A stretch of 64,000 nucleotides of DNA, from the NCBI GenBank assembly GCA_028688475.1, contig JAQTYB010000001.1:1-64000 (forward strand), read 5' to 3'. Shown piece after piece: positions 7,990-16,332 of the stretch. Position numbers and translations under genes: made by a program. How positions within the stretch are numbered: the stretch's first letter is position 1; every line of letters begins with the position of its first letter. The stretch is from Elusimicrobiales bacterium. GTDB taxonomy: Bacteria > Elusimicrobiota > Elusimicrobia > Elusimicrobiales > Elusimicrobiaceae. The notes beneath the pieces were generated by a model. That model worked only from the letters and a program-made list of their open reading frames with translations, was not told where the DNA came from and ran no database searches.

Positions 7990-8696
7990 AATTTTTCTAT
8001 CCACTCCGGGGAGCGATAGCGCTCAGCCGCGAGTTTTTCCGCCGCCGCCAGCTCGCTGTCCGCCGCGGCGCGTTTTTCCCACCCAAACCCCAACAGCTTT
8101 GAAAGCTCCGCCGCGAAAGCGGGCGCTGTTTGCGCCGCGCGGGCGCGCGCGCCCTTCATTTGCAATGAGCCCTGATACAACACCGCGCCCTCGAACCTGC
8201 GGAGCGCGCCGCCGAGTATCTTGACGCCGCGCCCGTCGAGCAAATCCAGCGGGACCGGATTTGTGAAACACGCCGGGGCCGCGCCGCCGGCGGAAGGCGC
8301 GTACAGCGCGCCGCCGGATTTTCCGGCGCCGTCCGCGCCATGCAGCGCGCATTCGACGCCGAGCGAAGCCAGCGCCCTGTAAAACGCGCCGTGCAGTTTC
8401 GCGTAAAGCGCTATCGGCGACAAGGCGCCCTGCGGCGGGAAGACGCACGAAAAAGTCATATCATCGCCGTGCTGCACGATGCCGCCGCCGGTGGGCCTGC
8501 GCGTCACCGCCGCGCCGGAGGGAAGCGTTTGCACCACCTCGTCGAAGAACTGCGCGTAGCCGAACGTCACGCCTTCGCCGCTCCAGTTGTACACGCGCAG
8601 CAGGAAATCGCCGCCGCAAACCGCGGCGGCGTTTTCGTCGAACGCCATCTGCGCGTAAACGTCGAGCGGCGGAGTTTCAATGAGCAGGCCTTCCAT
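7986..8696 (-). CDS. Lipoate/octanoate protein transferase or ligase
   Basis: 236 residues of the BPL/LplA/LipB catalytic fold. RRPTGGGIVQHGDDMTFS is the family core, and ACFTNPVPLDLLDG..VKILGGALRR contains a cysteine in the place of the acyl-accepting Cys of LipM-type octanoyltransferases; LplA-type ligases usually lack it. The probable substrate is the lysine of GcvH encoded in the same cluster. Sixteen bases separate it from gcvPB, so it is likely cotranscribed. The stop codon lies in palindromic element E1. LipM versus LplA activity is not settled by sequence alone. Confidence 0.75.
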   Translation of the reverse strand: MEGLLIETPPLDVYAQMAFDENAAAVCGGDFLLRVYNWSGEGVTFGYAQFFDEVVQTLPSGAAVTRRPTGGGIVQHGDDMTFSCVFPPQGALSPIALYAKLHGAFYRALASLGVECALHGADGAGKSGGALYAPSAGGAAPACFTNPVPLDLLDGRGVKILGGALRRFEGAVLYQGSLQMKGARARAAQTAPAFAAELSKLLGFGWEKRAAADSELAAAEKLAAERYRSPEWIEKF

Positions 8697-8711
8697 TGCG
8701 CAATCGCGCGG

Positions 8712-10190
8712 CTACCAGCGGATGTCGGGCTGGCGCGCCGCGCCCACTTCGTCGAGCCGCTTCACCGGACGGGTATGCGGCGCTTTTTTGAGCAGCTCAG
8801 GGTTTTCCAGCGCCTCGGCGTGGATTGCGCGCATGGCGGCGACGAAGAGGTCTATGCTCTCCCTGCTTTCGGTTTCCGTGGGCTCTATCATCAGCGCTTC
8901 GTGGACGATGAGCGGGAAATACACCGTCGGCGCGTGAAAGCCGTAATCGAGCAGCCGCTTGGCCACATCCAGCGTGCGCACGCCGCCGGTCGTCGCCGGG
9001 TCGGTGCTGAGGACGCATTCGTGCATGCACCAGCCGCCGTACTGCGCGGGGAAAAGGTCTTTGAGCCCGGCCATCGCGTAGTTGGCGTTGAGTATGGCGT
9101 TTTCCGCGACAAGGCGCAAAGTTTCCGGCGAATGCTGGCGCAGCCAGCAATAGGCGCGCAGCAGCACGCCGGTGTTGCCGAAAAACGCGCGCAGCCGGCC
9201 TATCGAATCGGGATAATCCGACTTCGTGCGGTAAACCCCGTTTTCAAGCGCCACGCGCGGCGCGGGAAGGAACGGCTCCAGCGCCTTCGTCACGCCCACC
9301 GCGCCCGCGCCGGGTCCGCCGCCGCCGTGCGGCGTGGAAAACGTCTTGTGCATGTTGAGGTGCATTATATCCACGCCGAAATCGCCCGGTTTTGCGAGAC
9401 CGATAAGCGCGTTGAAATTGGCGCCGTCCATGTAAAGCAATGCGCCCACGGCGTGCGCCGCCGCAGAGATTTTGCATATTTCCGTCTCGAACAAGCCGAC
9501 GGTGCCGGGTATGGTGAGCATCACCAGCGCGGTCCTGGGGCCGATATGCTTTTTGAGCTCCGCCACGTCCACCCTGCCGTCTGGGCCGGACTTGACGGTT
9601 ATCACGTTGAACCCGCCCAGCGCCGCCGAGGCGGGATTGGTGCCGTGCGAGGAATCGGCCACCACTATCTCGGTGCGGGCCGCGTCGCCGCGTTTTGCGT
9701 GGTACGCGCGGGCCAGCAATATGCCGCACCATTCGCCGTGCGCTCCGGCGGACGGCTGCAAAGTGAACGCGCTCAGCCCGCAGATTTCGCACAGCAGTTT
9801 TTCGAGGTTGTGCATCGCCTCCAGCGTGCCCTGCGCGGCGGAGTCCGGCGCGGCGGGATGCGCGGCGGCGAAACCGGGCAGCGCGCACAGCTCCTCGTTG
9901 ATTTTGGGGTTGTATTTCATCGTGCACGAGCCCAGCGGGTAAAAATGCGTGTCGAGCGAAAAATTAAGCCGCGAGAGGTTCGTGTAATGGCGCACCACGT
10001 CGAATTCCGAGAGTTCGGGCAGCTTCGGCGCGGTTTTGCGCAACTGCTCCGCCGGAAGATGCTCGCCGGCGGGGCGGCCCGATGCCGGCAGGCGCAAGCC
10101 TCTGCGTCCGGCGGCGGATTTTTCTATCGAGAGCTTTTGCGGCTCGGCCTTGCAGGGATTGAGTTCCGTCCGCGTTAATAATTCAGGCAT
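8712..10190 (-). CDS. gcvPB: Glycine dehydrogenase (decarboxylating) subunit 2
   Basis: 492 residues. This is the PLP-binding half of the split P-protein, which decarboxylates glycine and passes the aminomethyl group to lipoyl-GcvH. DSSHGTNPASAALGGFNVI and MHLNMHKTFSTPHGGGGPG are intact; K282 in the latter is the expected PLP lysine. Length and the YPLGSCTMKYNPK segment match the subunit-2 family. The start overlaps the end of gcvPA by 8 bp, suggesting coupled translation of the two subunits. Confidence 0.95.
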   Translation of the reverse strand: MPELLTRTELNPCKAEPQKLSIEKSAAGRRGLRLPASGRPAGEHLPAEQLRKTAPKLPELSEFDVVRHYTNLSRLNFSLDTHFYPLGSCTMKYNPKINEELCALPGFAAAHPAAPDSAAQGTLEAMHNLEKLLCEICGLSAFTLQPSAGAHGEWCGILLARAYHAKRGDAARTEIVVADSSHGTNPASAALGGFNVITVKSGPDGRVDVAELKKHIGPRTALVMLTIPGTVGLFETEICKISAAAHAVGALLYMDGANFNALIGLAKPGDFGVDIMHLNMHKTFSTPHGGGGPGAGAVGVTKALEPFLPAPRVALENGVYRTKSDYPDSIGRLRAFFGNTGVLLRAYCWLRQHSPETLRLVAENAILNANYAMAGLKDLFPAQYGGWCMHECVLSTDPATTGGVRTLDVAKRLLDYGFHAPTVYFPLIVHEALMIEPTETESRESIDLFVAAMRAIHAEALENPELLKKAPHTRPVKRLDEVGAARQPDIRW

Positions 10191-11514
10191 TGGCGTGTTT
10201 CCTCAGTGCCGCGGCTAAAGCGTCGAGGCAGGCCGGCGTTTTGGTCTCCGTGGCGCAGACCAGCAGGCAGTTTTTCAGCGAAGAGTCCATATCGCCAAGC
10301 GGAATGCCGGCGAGAATGCCGTCTTGCAGCAGGGCGTCGCGCAGTTGCGCGGCGTCGCCGGGGCATTCGACGACGAATTCGTTGAAATACGGCTTGCCGA
10401 ATTTTATTTTGAAGCCTTTGAGCGCCGCGATTTTATCCGCCGCGGAATGCGCGGCTTCGAGGTTAAGTTCGGCAAGCTCGCGCATTCCCGCCGGTCCCAG
10501 CAGCGCGCAGTAAACCGTGGCCGTCAGCGCGCAGAGCGCCTCGTTGGAGCAGATGTTGGAGGCCGCCTTCTCGCGCCGGATATGCTGCTCGCGCGCCTGA
10601 AGGGTCAGCACGAAGGCGCGCTTTCCGTCGAGGTCTTTTGTGATGCCGCAGATTCTGCCGGGGATGTGGCGGAGATGCTCTTTTTTGCACGCGAACATGC
10701 CGAGATACGGCCCGCCGTAGCCGAGCGCAAGGCCCAGCGGCTGGCCTTCGGCGACGGCGATATCGGCGTTATAGCTGCCGGGAGCGCGCACGGCGCCGAG
10801 GCTCGCCGGATTCACCACCGCGACAAGCAGCGCGCCGGCGGCTTTTGCGATGCGGGAAACCTCGTCCGCGTCTTCAAGGCAGCCGAAATAGTTGGGATTG
10901 GCGAGCACAACGCAGGCCGCGTCTTGCGCCGCCGTTTCCAGCGCGGCGGCGTCGAGGACGCCGGTCTTGCAGGAAACCTCGGCGAAAGAAACCGCGCGGT
11001 TGGGCGCGAAATAGGTTTGCAGTGTGCGCTTGTACTGCGGGTTCAACGCCTGCGGCAGCACGACTTTTGTTTTGCCGGTGATGCGCAGCGCGGCGTTCAC
11101 CGCCTCGGCGAGCGCGGTGGCGCCGTCGTAAAGCGAGGCGTTGGAGGCGTCCATCTCGAACAGCGCGCAGACCGTGCTCTGATACTCGTATATCGCCTGA
11201 AGCGTGCCCTGGCTGGCCTCGGCCTGATAAGGCGTGTAGGCCGTAACAAACTCGCCGCGCGAAACCAGCGCGCGCACCGCGGCGGGAATATAATGCTCGT
11301 AAGCGCCGCCGCCGGCGAAATTGAGCAGCCGCGAGTTTTTGGCGGCCAGTTCCGCCGCATGGGCGGCAAGCTCCGGCTCGGTAAGCGCGGGCGGCAGATT
11401 GAACTTCGACTTTCTGAGCTCCTGCGGAATCTGGCGCAGCAGCTCTTCAAAAGAGGAAACGCCGATCGCCTTGAGCATCTCCTCCCGGTCCTTGTCTGTG
11501 TGCGGAGTGTACAT
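10183..11514 (-). CDS. gcvPA: Glycine dehydrogenase (decarboxylating) subunit 1
   Basis: About 443 residues, the N-terminal half of the split P-protein. Typical segments are MLKAIGVSSFEELLRQIPQ, FAGGGAYEHYIPAAV, TPYQAEASQGTLQAIYEYQ, and QPLGLALGYGGPYLGMFAC. The ATG at 11514 is chosen because GGAGAG stands five bases before it; another start at 11529 would overlap gcvH. It forms the heterotetrameric P-protein with GcvPB. Confidence 0.95.
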   Translation of the reverse strand: MYTPHTDKDREEMLKAIGVSSFEELLRQIPQELRKSKFNLPPALTEPELAAHAAELAAKNSRLLNFAGGGAYEHYIPAAVRALVSRGEFVTAYTPYQAEASQGTLQAIYEYQSTVCALFEMDASNASLYDGATALAEAVNAALRITGKTKVVLPQALNPQYKRTLQTYFAPNRAVSFAEVSCKTGVLDAAALETAAQDAACVVLANPNYFGCLEDADEVSRIAKAAGALLVAVVNPASLGAVRAPGSYNADIAVAEGQPLGLALGYGGPYLGMFACKKEHLRHIPGRICGITKDLDGKRAFVLTLQAREQHIRREKAASNICSNEALCALTATVYCALLGPAGMRELAELNLEAAHSAADKIAALKGFKIKFGKPYFNEFVVECPGDAAQLRDALLQDGILAGIPLGDMDSSLKNCLLVCATETKTPACLDALAAALRKHANA

Positions 11515-11525
11515 TGCGCTCTCCG

Positions 11526-11918
11526 TCAATGCTGCGCGGGCTGCTTTATGAACTCCTGATACGCGGCGTAGTCCATAAGATTGTCAAGCTCGCCGGGGTT
11601 GGACATCTTTATTTTGCAGAACCAGCCGTCGCCGTGCGGGGACTGGTTGGCGAGCGCCGGGTTGGCGGCCAGCGCGTCGTTTGCCGCCGCGACTTCGCCG
11701 GAGACCGGCGCGTTGAAGTCGGAGGCGGCTTTCACCGATTCGATGACGGCGCAGCGCTTGTTCTGTTCGGTCTTCGCGCCGATTTTAGGCAGTTCCACGA
11801 AAACGATGTCGCTGATTTCATGCTGCGCGAAATCGGTTATGCCGGCGACGGCTACGCCGCCTTCGGCGAACGCCCACTCGTGAGTTTTGGTGTATTTGCA
11901 ATTTTCGGGTTTATACAT
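11526..11918 (-). CDS. gcvH: Glycine cleavage system H protein
   Basis: 130 residues. The lipoyl carrier shuttles the aminomethyl group between P and T proteins. The lipoylation site is K63 in IESVKAASDFNAPVSGEV, and the usual THEW (residues 12-15) is present. The ATG at 11918 follows AAGGAGAG; the longer frame upstream (to 12098) is a shadow inside gcvT. It lies 12 nt upstream of gcvPA and 20 nt downstream of gcvT. Confidence 0.95.
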   Translation of the reverse strand: MYKPENCKYTKTHEWAFAEGGVAVAGITDFAQHEISDIVFVELPKIGAKTEQNKRCAVIESVKAASDFNAPVSGEVAAANDALAANPALANQSPHGDGWFCKIKMSNPGELDNLMDYAAYQEFIKQPAQH

Positions 11919-11938
11919 GACGCTCTCCTTATTAAAGT

Positions 11939-13036
11939 TCAGACTTTGTTCTCGTAAAACGGCACGCGGTTGACCTTCGCGGGGATGCGGCGTCCGTGAA
12001 TTTCTATTTCCACCGGCTCGCCTTCCTTTAGGTCCGGCGGCGCGGCGTAGCCGACGCCGATTCCCTTGCCCAGTACCGGCGAGAACGTGGCGCTGCACAA
12101 CTCGCCTATTTTTTGCCCTTGCAGGTATATGGCGCAGCCGGGGCGCGGCACGCCGCCCTGCGTCAGCGCGAAACCGGTCAGTTTGCGTTTTATGCCCGCC
12201 GCCTTGCTTTTCAGCGCGGCTTCCTTGCCGATGAAATCGCCTTTTTTGGGCTTCACCACCCAGCCGTAATTGGCCTCGAAGGAATTATGGTCGTCGTCAA
12301 CGTCGGAGCCGTAAAGCAGGTAGCCGGATTCAAGCCGCAAGGTGTCGCGCGAGCCGAGGCCGCAGGGGATAAGACCGTATTTCCTGCCTTTTTCCAGCAG
12401 CTCGTCCCAGACTTTGACCGTCGCGGCGGGGGAGGCGATTATTTCGCAGCCGTCCTCGCCGGTGTAGCCGGTGCGGCAGATGAAGCCCTGTTCGCCGTGG
12501 ATTTTGGTTTCCATTATCCAGAAGCGGGCCAGTTTTACCGAATCCGGCCAGAGTTCGGCCATAAGCTGCGGCGCTTTGGGGCCCTGCAGGGCTATCATGC
12601 CGAAACGGTCGCTGGCGTTTTCGATTTTCAAATCCATGCCGGCGGACTGCTTCACAAACCAGTTGTAATCCTTCTCCGTCGTGGCGGAATTGACGACGAT
12701 GAAAAACCTCTCTTTCGAGAGGCAGAAAGGAATCACGTCGTCAACCAGCCCGCCGCGCTCGTTGAGCACGTGGGAATAGGCGCCGCGGCCGGCGATGTCT
12801 TTTATGTCGTTGGCGTTGACCTTCTGGACGAAGGCGTGGGCGTCTTTTCCGGTGACGAAAACCTGGCCCATGTGGGAAACGTCGAAGATTCCGCAGTCGT
12901 TTCTGACGGCGCGGTGCTCCTGGATGATGCCGGAAAACTGCACGGGCAGCTCCCAGCCGTGGAAATCCACCATCCTGCCGCCGGCTTTAAGCATGGAATC
13001 GTAAAGCGGGGTGCGTCTTATTGTAGTTGAAGTCAT
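11939..13036 (-). CDS. gcvT: Aminomethyltransferase (glycine cleavage T protein)
   Basis: 365 residues. It releases ammonia from aminomethyl-GcvH and makes 5,10-methylene-THF. Family features are RRTPLYDSMLKAGGRMVDFHGWELPVQ, DVSHMGQ, the folate-binding RTGYTGEDGCEI, and the C-terminal barrel (LTGFALTQGGVPRPGCAI, then GVGYA). The ATG at 13036 has GGAGG a few bases upstream. First gene of the gcv cluster; a possible promoter lies at 13097-13125. Confidence 0.95.
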   Translation of the reverse strand: MTSTTIRRTPLYDSMLKAGGRMVDFHGWELPVQFSGIIQEHRAVRNDCGIFDVSHMGQVFVTGKDAHAFVQKVNANDIKDIAGRGAYSHVLNERGGLVDDVIPFCLSKERFFIVVNSATTEKDYNWFVKQSAGMDLKIENASDRFGMIALQGPKAPQLMAELWPDSVKLARFWIMETKIHGEQGFICRTGYTGEDGCEIIASPAATVKVWDELLEKGRKYGLIPCGLGSRDTLRLESGYLLYGSDVDDDHNSFEANYGWVVKPKKGDFIGKEAALKSKAAGIKRKLTGFALTQGGVPRPGCAIYLQGQKIGELCSATFSPVLGKGIGVGYAAPPDLKEGEPVEIEIHGRRIPAKVNRVPFYENKV

Positions 13037-13096
13037 AAATGCCTCCGGAGATTTACAACGGGAAAACCGCATAACTACGCAACACTGATAGCATTT

Positions 13097-13125
13097 TTAT
13101 AACATTTATGGCCAAATGCGCACAA
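13097..13125 (-). promoter_or_regulatory. Possible promoter of the gcv operon
   Basis: On the minus strand TTGTGC (13120-13125), 17 bp, TTATAA (13097-13102). The leader to gcvT is about 55 nt. I see no tandem glycine-riboswitch architecture in this short leader. A small hairpin (CCGGC-AAA-GCCGG, 13132-13144) upstream may end the anti-sigma transcript. Confidence 0.35.
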
Positions 13126-13146
13126 GGCGAACCGGCAAAGCCGGCC

Positions 13147-13614
13147 TTAAAAATCGGACTCTTCCGGCGGCGCCATTTCATCGCGCGCCGCGGAAAACCG
13201 AAAATATCCAGACTCAGGGCGCCGGATGGCGTCGTCCTGTACCATCGCGGCATTCCGGTTTTGCCGCTCCGGTTGCGATTGCTTCATTTCGCGGTTAAAA
13301 TTTATGGACATCTGCAACACCAGCAGCAGCCCGGCCAGTCCAAGCGCCAGCGCGCGCTTTTCCGGTATCTTGCGCCAGAATGACAGCAGCCGTTCCATGT
13401 GGGATGAAGTTGAACGCGGTTTCCGCTCAAAACCGGCGGAAGCCGGAGCCGGTTCATACGCGGCAAACGCCGACTGAGCCAGCTTGAGGTTTTCAAGCCT
13501 GCGCCGGCAGGCGGCGCAAGCCGGAAGATGCGCCGCAACAACGGCTTGTTCCCGCCCCGCCAGCTCGCCGTCGAGATACGCGCTTAAAAACAGGCTGATT
13601 TCACGGCAATTCAT
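13147..13614 (-). CDS. Anti-sigma factor, zinc-finger type, membrane anchored
   Basis: 155 residues. The N-terminus has the zf-HC2 anti-sigma pattern (MNCREISLFLSAYLDGEL, then HLPACAACRRR), giving the H-x3-C-x2-C zinc motif. A transmembrane helix near residues 95-110 (ALALGLAGLLLVLQMSI) places a C-terminal tail outside the cytoplasm. The ATG at 13614 follows GGAGG, 10 bp after the sigma factor stop, the standard sigma/anti-sigma arrangement. It should hold the ECF sigma encoded just upstream inactive until an envelope signal. Confidence 0.8.
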   Translation of the reverse strand: MNCREISLFLSAYLDGELAGREQAVVAAHLPACAACRRRLENLKLAQSAFAAYEPAPASAGFERKPRSTSSHMERLLSFWRKIPEKRALALGLAGLLLVLQMSINFNREMKQSQPERQNRNAAMVQDDAIRRPESGYFRFSAARDEMAPPEESDF

Positions 13615-14188
13615 ATCGCCTCCGCAATTCCAGCGCCAGCAACGCACGCGCGTTATGCAGCCGCGAGCGCACCGTGCCCGCCGGAATATCCAGCACCTGC
13701 GCTATTTCATTATAGGAAAGGTTTTCCCAGTCGCGCAGCAGCAGCGTTTCCTTGAAATGCGCCGGCAGCGCTTCCACCGCCGCGCCCACGATTTCGCGGC
13801 GCTCCGCTTCCTCAAGCGCTTCCAACTGGCAGGGCTCGCCGTCGGGAATGGCCAGCATTTCCTCCTCCTCAACGGCGCTCGTCTCGGCGCGGCCGGCGTT
13901 GTTGAAATGTGACCGGCGGAAGTTCAGGCATTTGTTGGCGCAGACGGAATAGAGCCATGTCCTGAAAGACGACTCAAACCGGAAACCGGCGGCTTTGAGA
14001 TAGACGTCCATGAACACCTCCTGCGCCAAATCCTCGGCGTGGCAATCCAGTTCGCAAAGCCGCCAGCGGATGAACTGGGAAACACGCTCCCGGTATTTCT
14101 CCAGCAACCGCTCAAAAGCCGGCTTTTCGCCGGAGATAAACCTTTTGAGCAGTTCCTCGTCGGACAAGGCCGTGTAATCAATCCGCAT
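13601..14188 (-). CDS. ECF RNA polymerase sigma factor
   Basis: 195 residues with sigma region 2 (AFERLLEKYRERVSQFIRWRL, AEDLAQEVFMDVYLKA, SSFRTWLYSVCANKCLN) and region 4 (LPAHFKETLLLRDWENLSYNEIAQVLDIPAGTVRSRLHNAR). There are no regions 1 or 3, as in extracytoplasmic-function sigmas. It lies between a membrane beta-propeller protein (31 bp upstream) and its anti-sigma factor. The regulon is unknown. Confidence 0.9.
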   Translation of the reverse strand: MRIDYTALSDEELLKRFISGEKPAFERLLEKYRERVSQFIRWRLCELDCHAEDLAQEVFMDVYLKAAGFRFESSFRTWLYSVCANKCLNFRRSHFNNAGRAETSAVEEEEMLAIPDGEPCQLEALEEAERREIVGAAVEALPAHFKETLLLRDWENLSYNEIAQVLDIPAGTVRSRLHNARALLALELRRRYELP

Positions 14189-14218
14189 TTTTTCGCGCCC
14201 AGCCGGACGGCGCAGCCG

Positions 14219-15457
14219 TCAAAGCTTGCTTTTCCTGTACATCCCGGCCGCGGCGGCCACGGGAACTATAGCCAGGAACCCCAGCAACCAGTATCCGATG
14301 AACACCAAATCTATGTCGGCGTTCTTAATCAGGTCGGCCCATCTGCTGGCGGCAAATATCAGGGTGAAATACAGTCCCGCCAGTATGAGTCCGGCGGTGC
14401 TAAACAACAGAGTTATTTCCTCGCCGAAAGCGCGGCTGGAGAATATCAACCGGTCAGTCGTCAAACCAGGCAGCAGCGTCCGCATGATTGCCCAAACCAG
14501 CAGGGCCGAAGAAAACGCAATCAGCAGCCACAGCAAGGCGTTTGTGGTTCTTTCCAATATAGGGAAAACCCAGCGGAATGTTTTCGCCGGAACGGCGTCT
14601 TCCAGACGGTCTGTATCGGGATATGCCGCAAGAGAATAAATGCTCACGCCCTTCGCGCCGGCTTTGGCGTAGTATTTGCCGTCGGGGGAACTGGCGGGGG
14701 ACGAAAACTGAACTTTCGGCGCGTTTGCCTGCCAGCCCGCTTCGGCAAGTTGCGGCACGGTCCTCATCTGCGGGTTGGGTCCCAGCGCAAGGTATTTTCC
14801 ATCCGAAGAAAATCTCACCCAGCGCACTTCGCCGCAGCCATACATGCCGCATTTGGTGTGAACCGCCGCGCGGCTGTAGGTTGCGGCAAGCGAATAGTCC
14901 GTCGTGTTCCAGAGGGAAGCCGCCTTGTCGAAGCCGCCTGATGCCAGGTATTTCCCGTCGGGTGAATAGGCCAGCCCGCGGAGAAGTTTTGTATGCGCCG
15001 CTATATCCTTTACGAGCGAGCCGTCGGAGGCGTTATAAATTTCCAGATGCCCGTTTTCCATGCCGGCGGCGATGGTTGCGCCGTCGGGAGAAACGGCCAG
15101 AGACGCAATCTCCCCGTTGCGCGCGGCTATTTCTTTCGCTGAGGCATAATCCGGCGCGGACAGAATTTTCACATGGTCGTAAATGCCGTAGACCAGAGAG
15201 CCGGTATCGCGCAGGAAAACAGGGCCGGTTATCTCGTAAAGCGGCAAGCGCGGTTCGCGCACTTTTCTTATGAGTTTTGCTGTTTCGGCATTGTAAATAC
15301 GGAGGGTATTGTCGCCGGTCGCCGCCGCCAGGAATTTGCCGTCAGCCGAATAGACTGTGCGTTCCACCGGACTCCCGCTGCCAAGCGGCCCTCTCAGCAT
15401 GTCCCAGGCGAGAAAACTCAACGTTATGCACGAAACGACATATATCATCCTTTTCAT
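14219..15457 (-). CDS. WD40-like beta-propeller membrane protein
   Basis: 412 residues: an N-terminal signal or anchor (MIYVVSCITLSFLAWDML), then about five WD-like blades with repeating YSADGKFLAAATGDNTLRIYN, VSPDGATIAAGMENGHLEIYN, and YSPDGKYLASGGFDKAASLWN. The C-terminal about 120 residues hold three to four transmembrane helices, ending in a basic tail. It is directly upstream of the ECF sigma, so it may take part in signal input to that system; this is inference from position. The ligand is unknown. Confidence 0.7.
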   Translation of the reverse strand: MKRMIYVVSCITLSFLAWDMLRGPLGSGSPVERTVYSADGKFLAAATGDNTLRIYNAETAKLIRKVREPRLPLYEITGPVFLRDTGSLVYGIYDHVKILSAPDYASAKEIAARNGEIASLAVSPDGATIAAGMENGHLEIYNASDGSLVKDIAAHTKLLRGLAYSPDGKYLASGGFDKAASLWNTTDYSLAATYSRAAVHTKCGMYGCGEVRWVRFSSDGKYLALGPNPQMRTVPQLAEAGWQANAPKVQFSSPASSPDGKYYAKAGAKGVSIYSLAAYPDTDRLEDAVPAKTFRWVFPILERTTNALLWLLIAFSSALLVWAIMRTLLPGLTTDRLIFSSRAFGEEITLLFSTAGLILAGLYFTLIFAASRWADLIKNADIDLVFIGYWLLGFLAIVPVAAAAGMYRKSKL

Positions 15458-15546
15458 ATCATCCTCCGAAGATAGGCTGCATGGTCCCGCATGGTATCAG
15501 TTGCAGTAACGGGGAAAAAGTTCATCGCCGGAAAAAATCGGCAGGG

Positions 15547-16332
15547 CTACTTGAAGAATTTTGAGACGGCGATATCCACCATTGACGGCGCGGCGGCGTT
15601 GGCGGCGGCCAGCAGTTTGGCGGGGAGTGAAAGCACCGTTTCCCGGCGGCTGCGGCGGATGGCGGAGACTACGGCGCGGGCGGCGGCGCGCGCGCTCATT
15701 ATGACGGGGCCGCGCGGGCGGCGCAGGACTACGCCGTCCCAGCCGCCGTTGCTGAAAAATTCCGTCTCGGTGGCGGTGGGGCAGACGACTATGACCTTTA
15801 TTTTCAAGTCTTCCAGCTCCGTCCGCAGCGCCTCCGCGAAACCCTGCACCGCAAACTTGGAGGCGCAGTAAGCCGCGTAATACGGAGCGCCGCGCTTGCC
15901 CAGTATCGAGGAGATGAACGCTATTTTCCCGCCTCGCCCGCGCATGAACGGGATGGCCGCCTGCGCGCAGTAAACGGAGCCGTAGAAATTGGTTTCCAGC
16001 ACGCGGCGCAATTGCGCCTCCGGCGTGGCTTGCGCGCTTCCGAAATAGCCGACGCCCGCGTTGTTGACCAGAATGTCCACCCCGCCGCAGAGTTTCGCCG
16101 CGTCTTCCATGGCGGAGAAAACCCGCGCCCGGTCGCGCACGTCCACGACGGCGGTTTCGGCGGAAAAACCGGCTGTTTTTATTTCGTCCGCGGCGCGGCG
16201 CAGTTTCGCGGCGTTGCGCGCCCATAAAACCACGCGCGCTCCCGCCGCCGCCAGCGCCAGCGCGGTTTCCCTGCCGATTCCCGACGACGCGCCGGTTATC
16301 ACTGCGGTTTTCCCGGCAAACGGTTTTTTCAT
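15547..16332 (-). CDS. Short-chain dehydrogenase/reductase
   Basis: 261 residues of the classical SDR type. The cofactor motif TGASSGIGRE lies at 14-23, NNAG-type VNNAGVGY near 90, and the catalytic YxxxK as YAAYCASK. The N-terminal lysine/arginine pattern suggests NADP. It overlaps the PorV-like gene by ATGA, hence is likely translated with it. Substrate not predictable. Confidence 0.85.
   Translation of the reverse strand: MKKPFAGKTAVITGASSGIGRETALALAAAGARVVLWARNAAKLRRAADEIKTAGFSAETAVVDVRDRARVFSAMEDAAKLCGGVDILVNNAGVGYFGSAQATPEAQLRRVLETNFYGSVYCAQAAIPFMRGRGGKIAFISSILGKRGAPYYAAYCASKFAVQGFAEALRTELEDLKIKVIVVCPTATETEFFSNGGWDGVVLRRPRGPVIMSARAAARAVVSAIRRSRRETVLSLPAKLLAAANAAAPSMVDIAVSKFFK

Noticed and set aside
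13037-13146. Glycine riboswitch before gcvT
   Set aside because: The gap is only about 110 bp and shows no tandem aptamer pattern.
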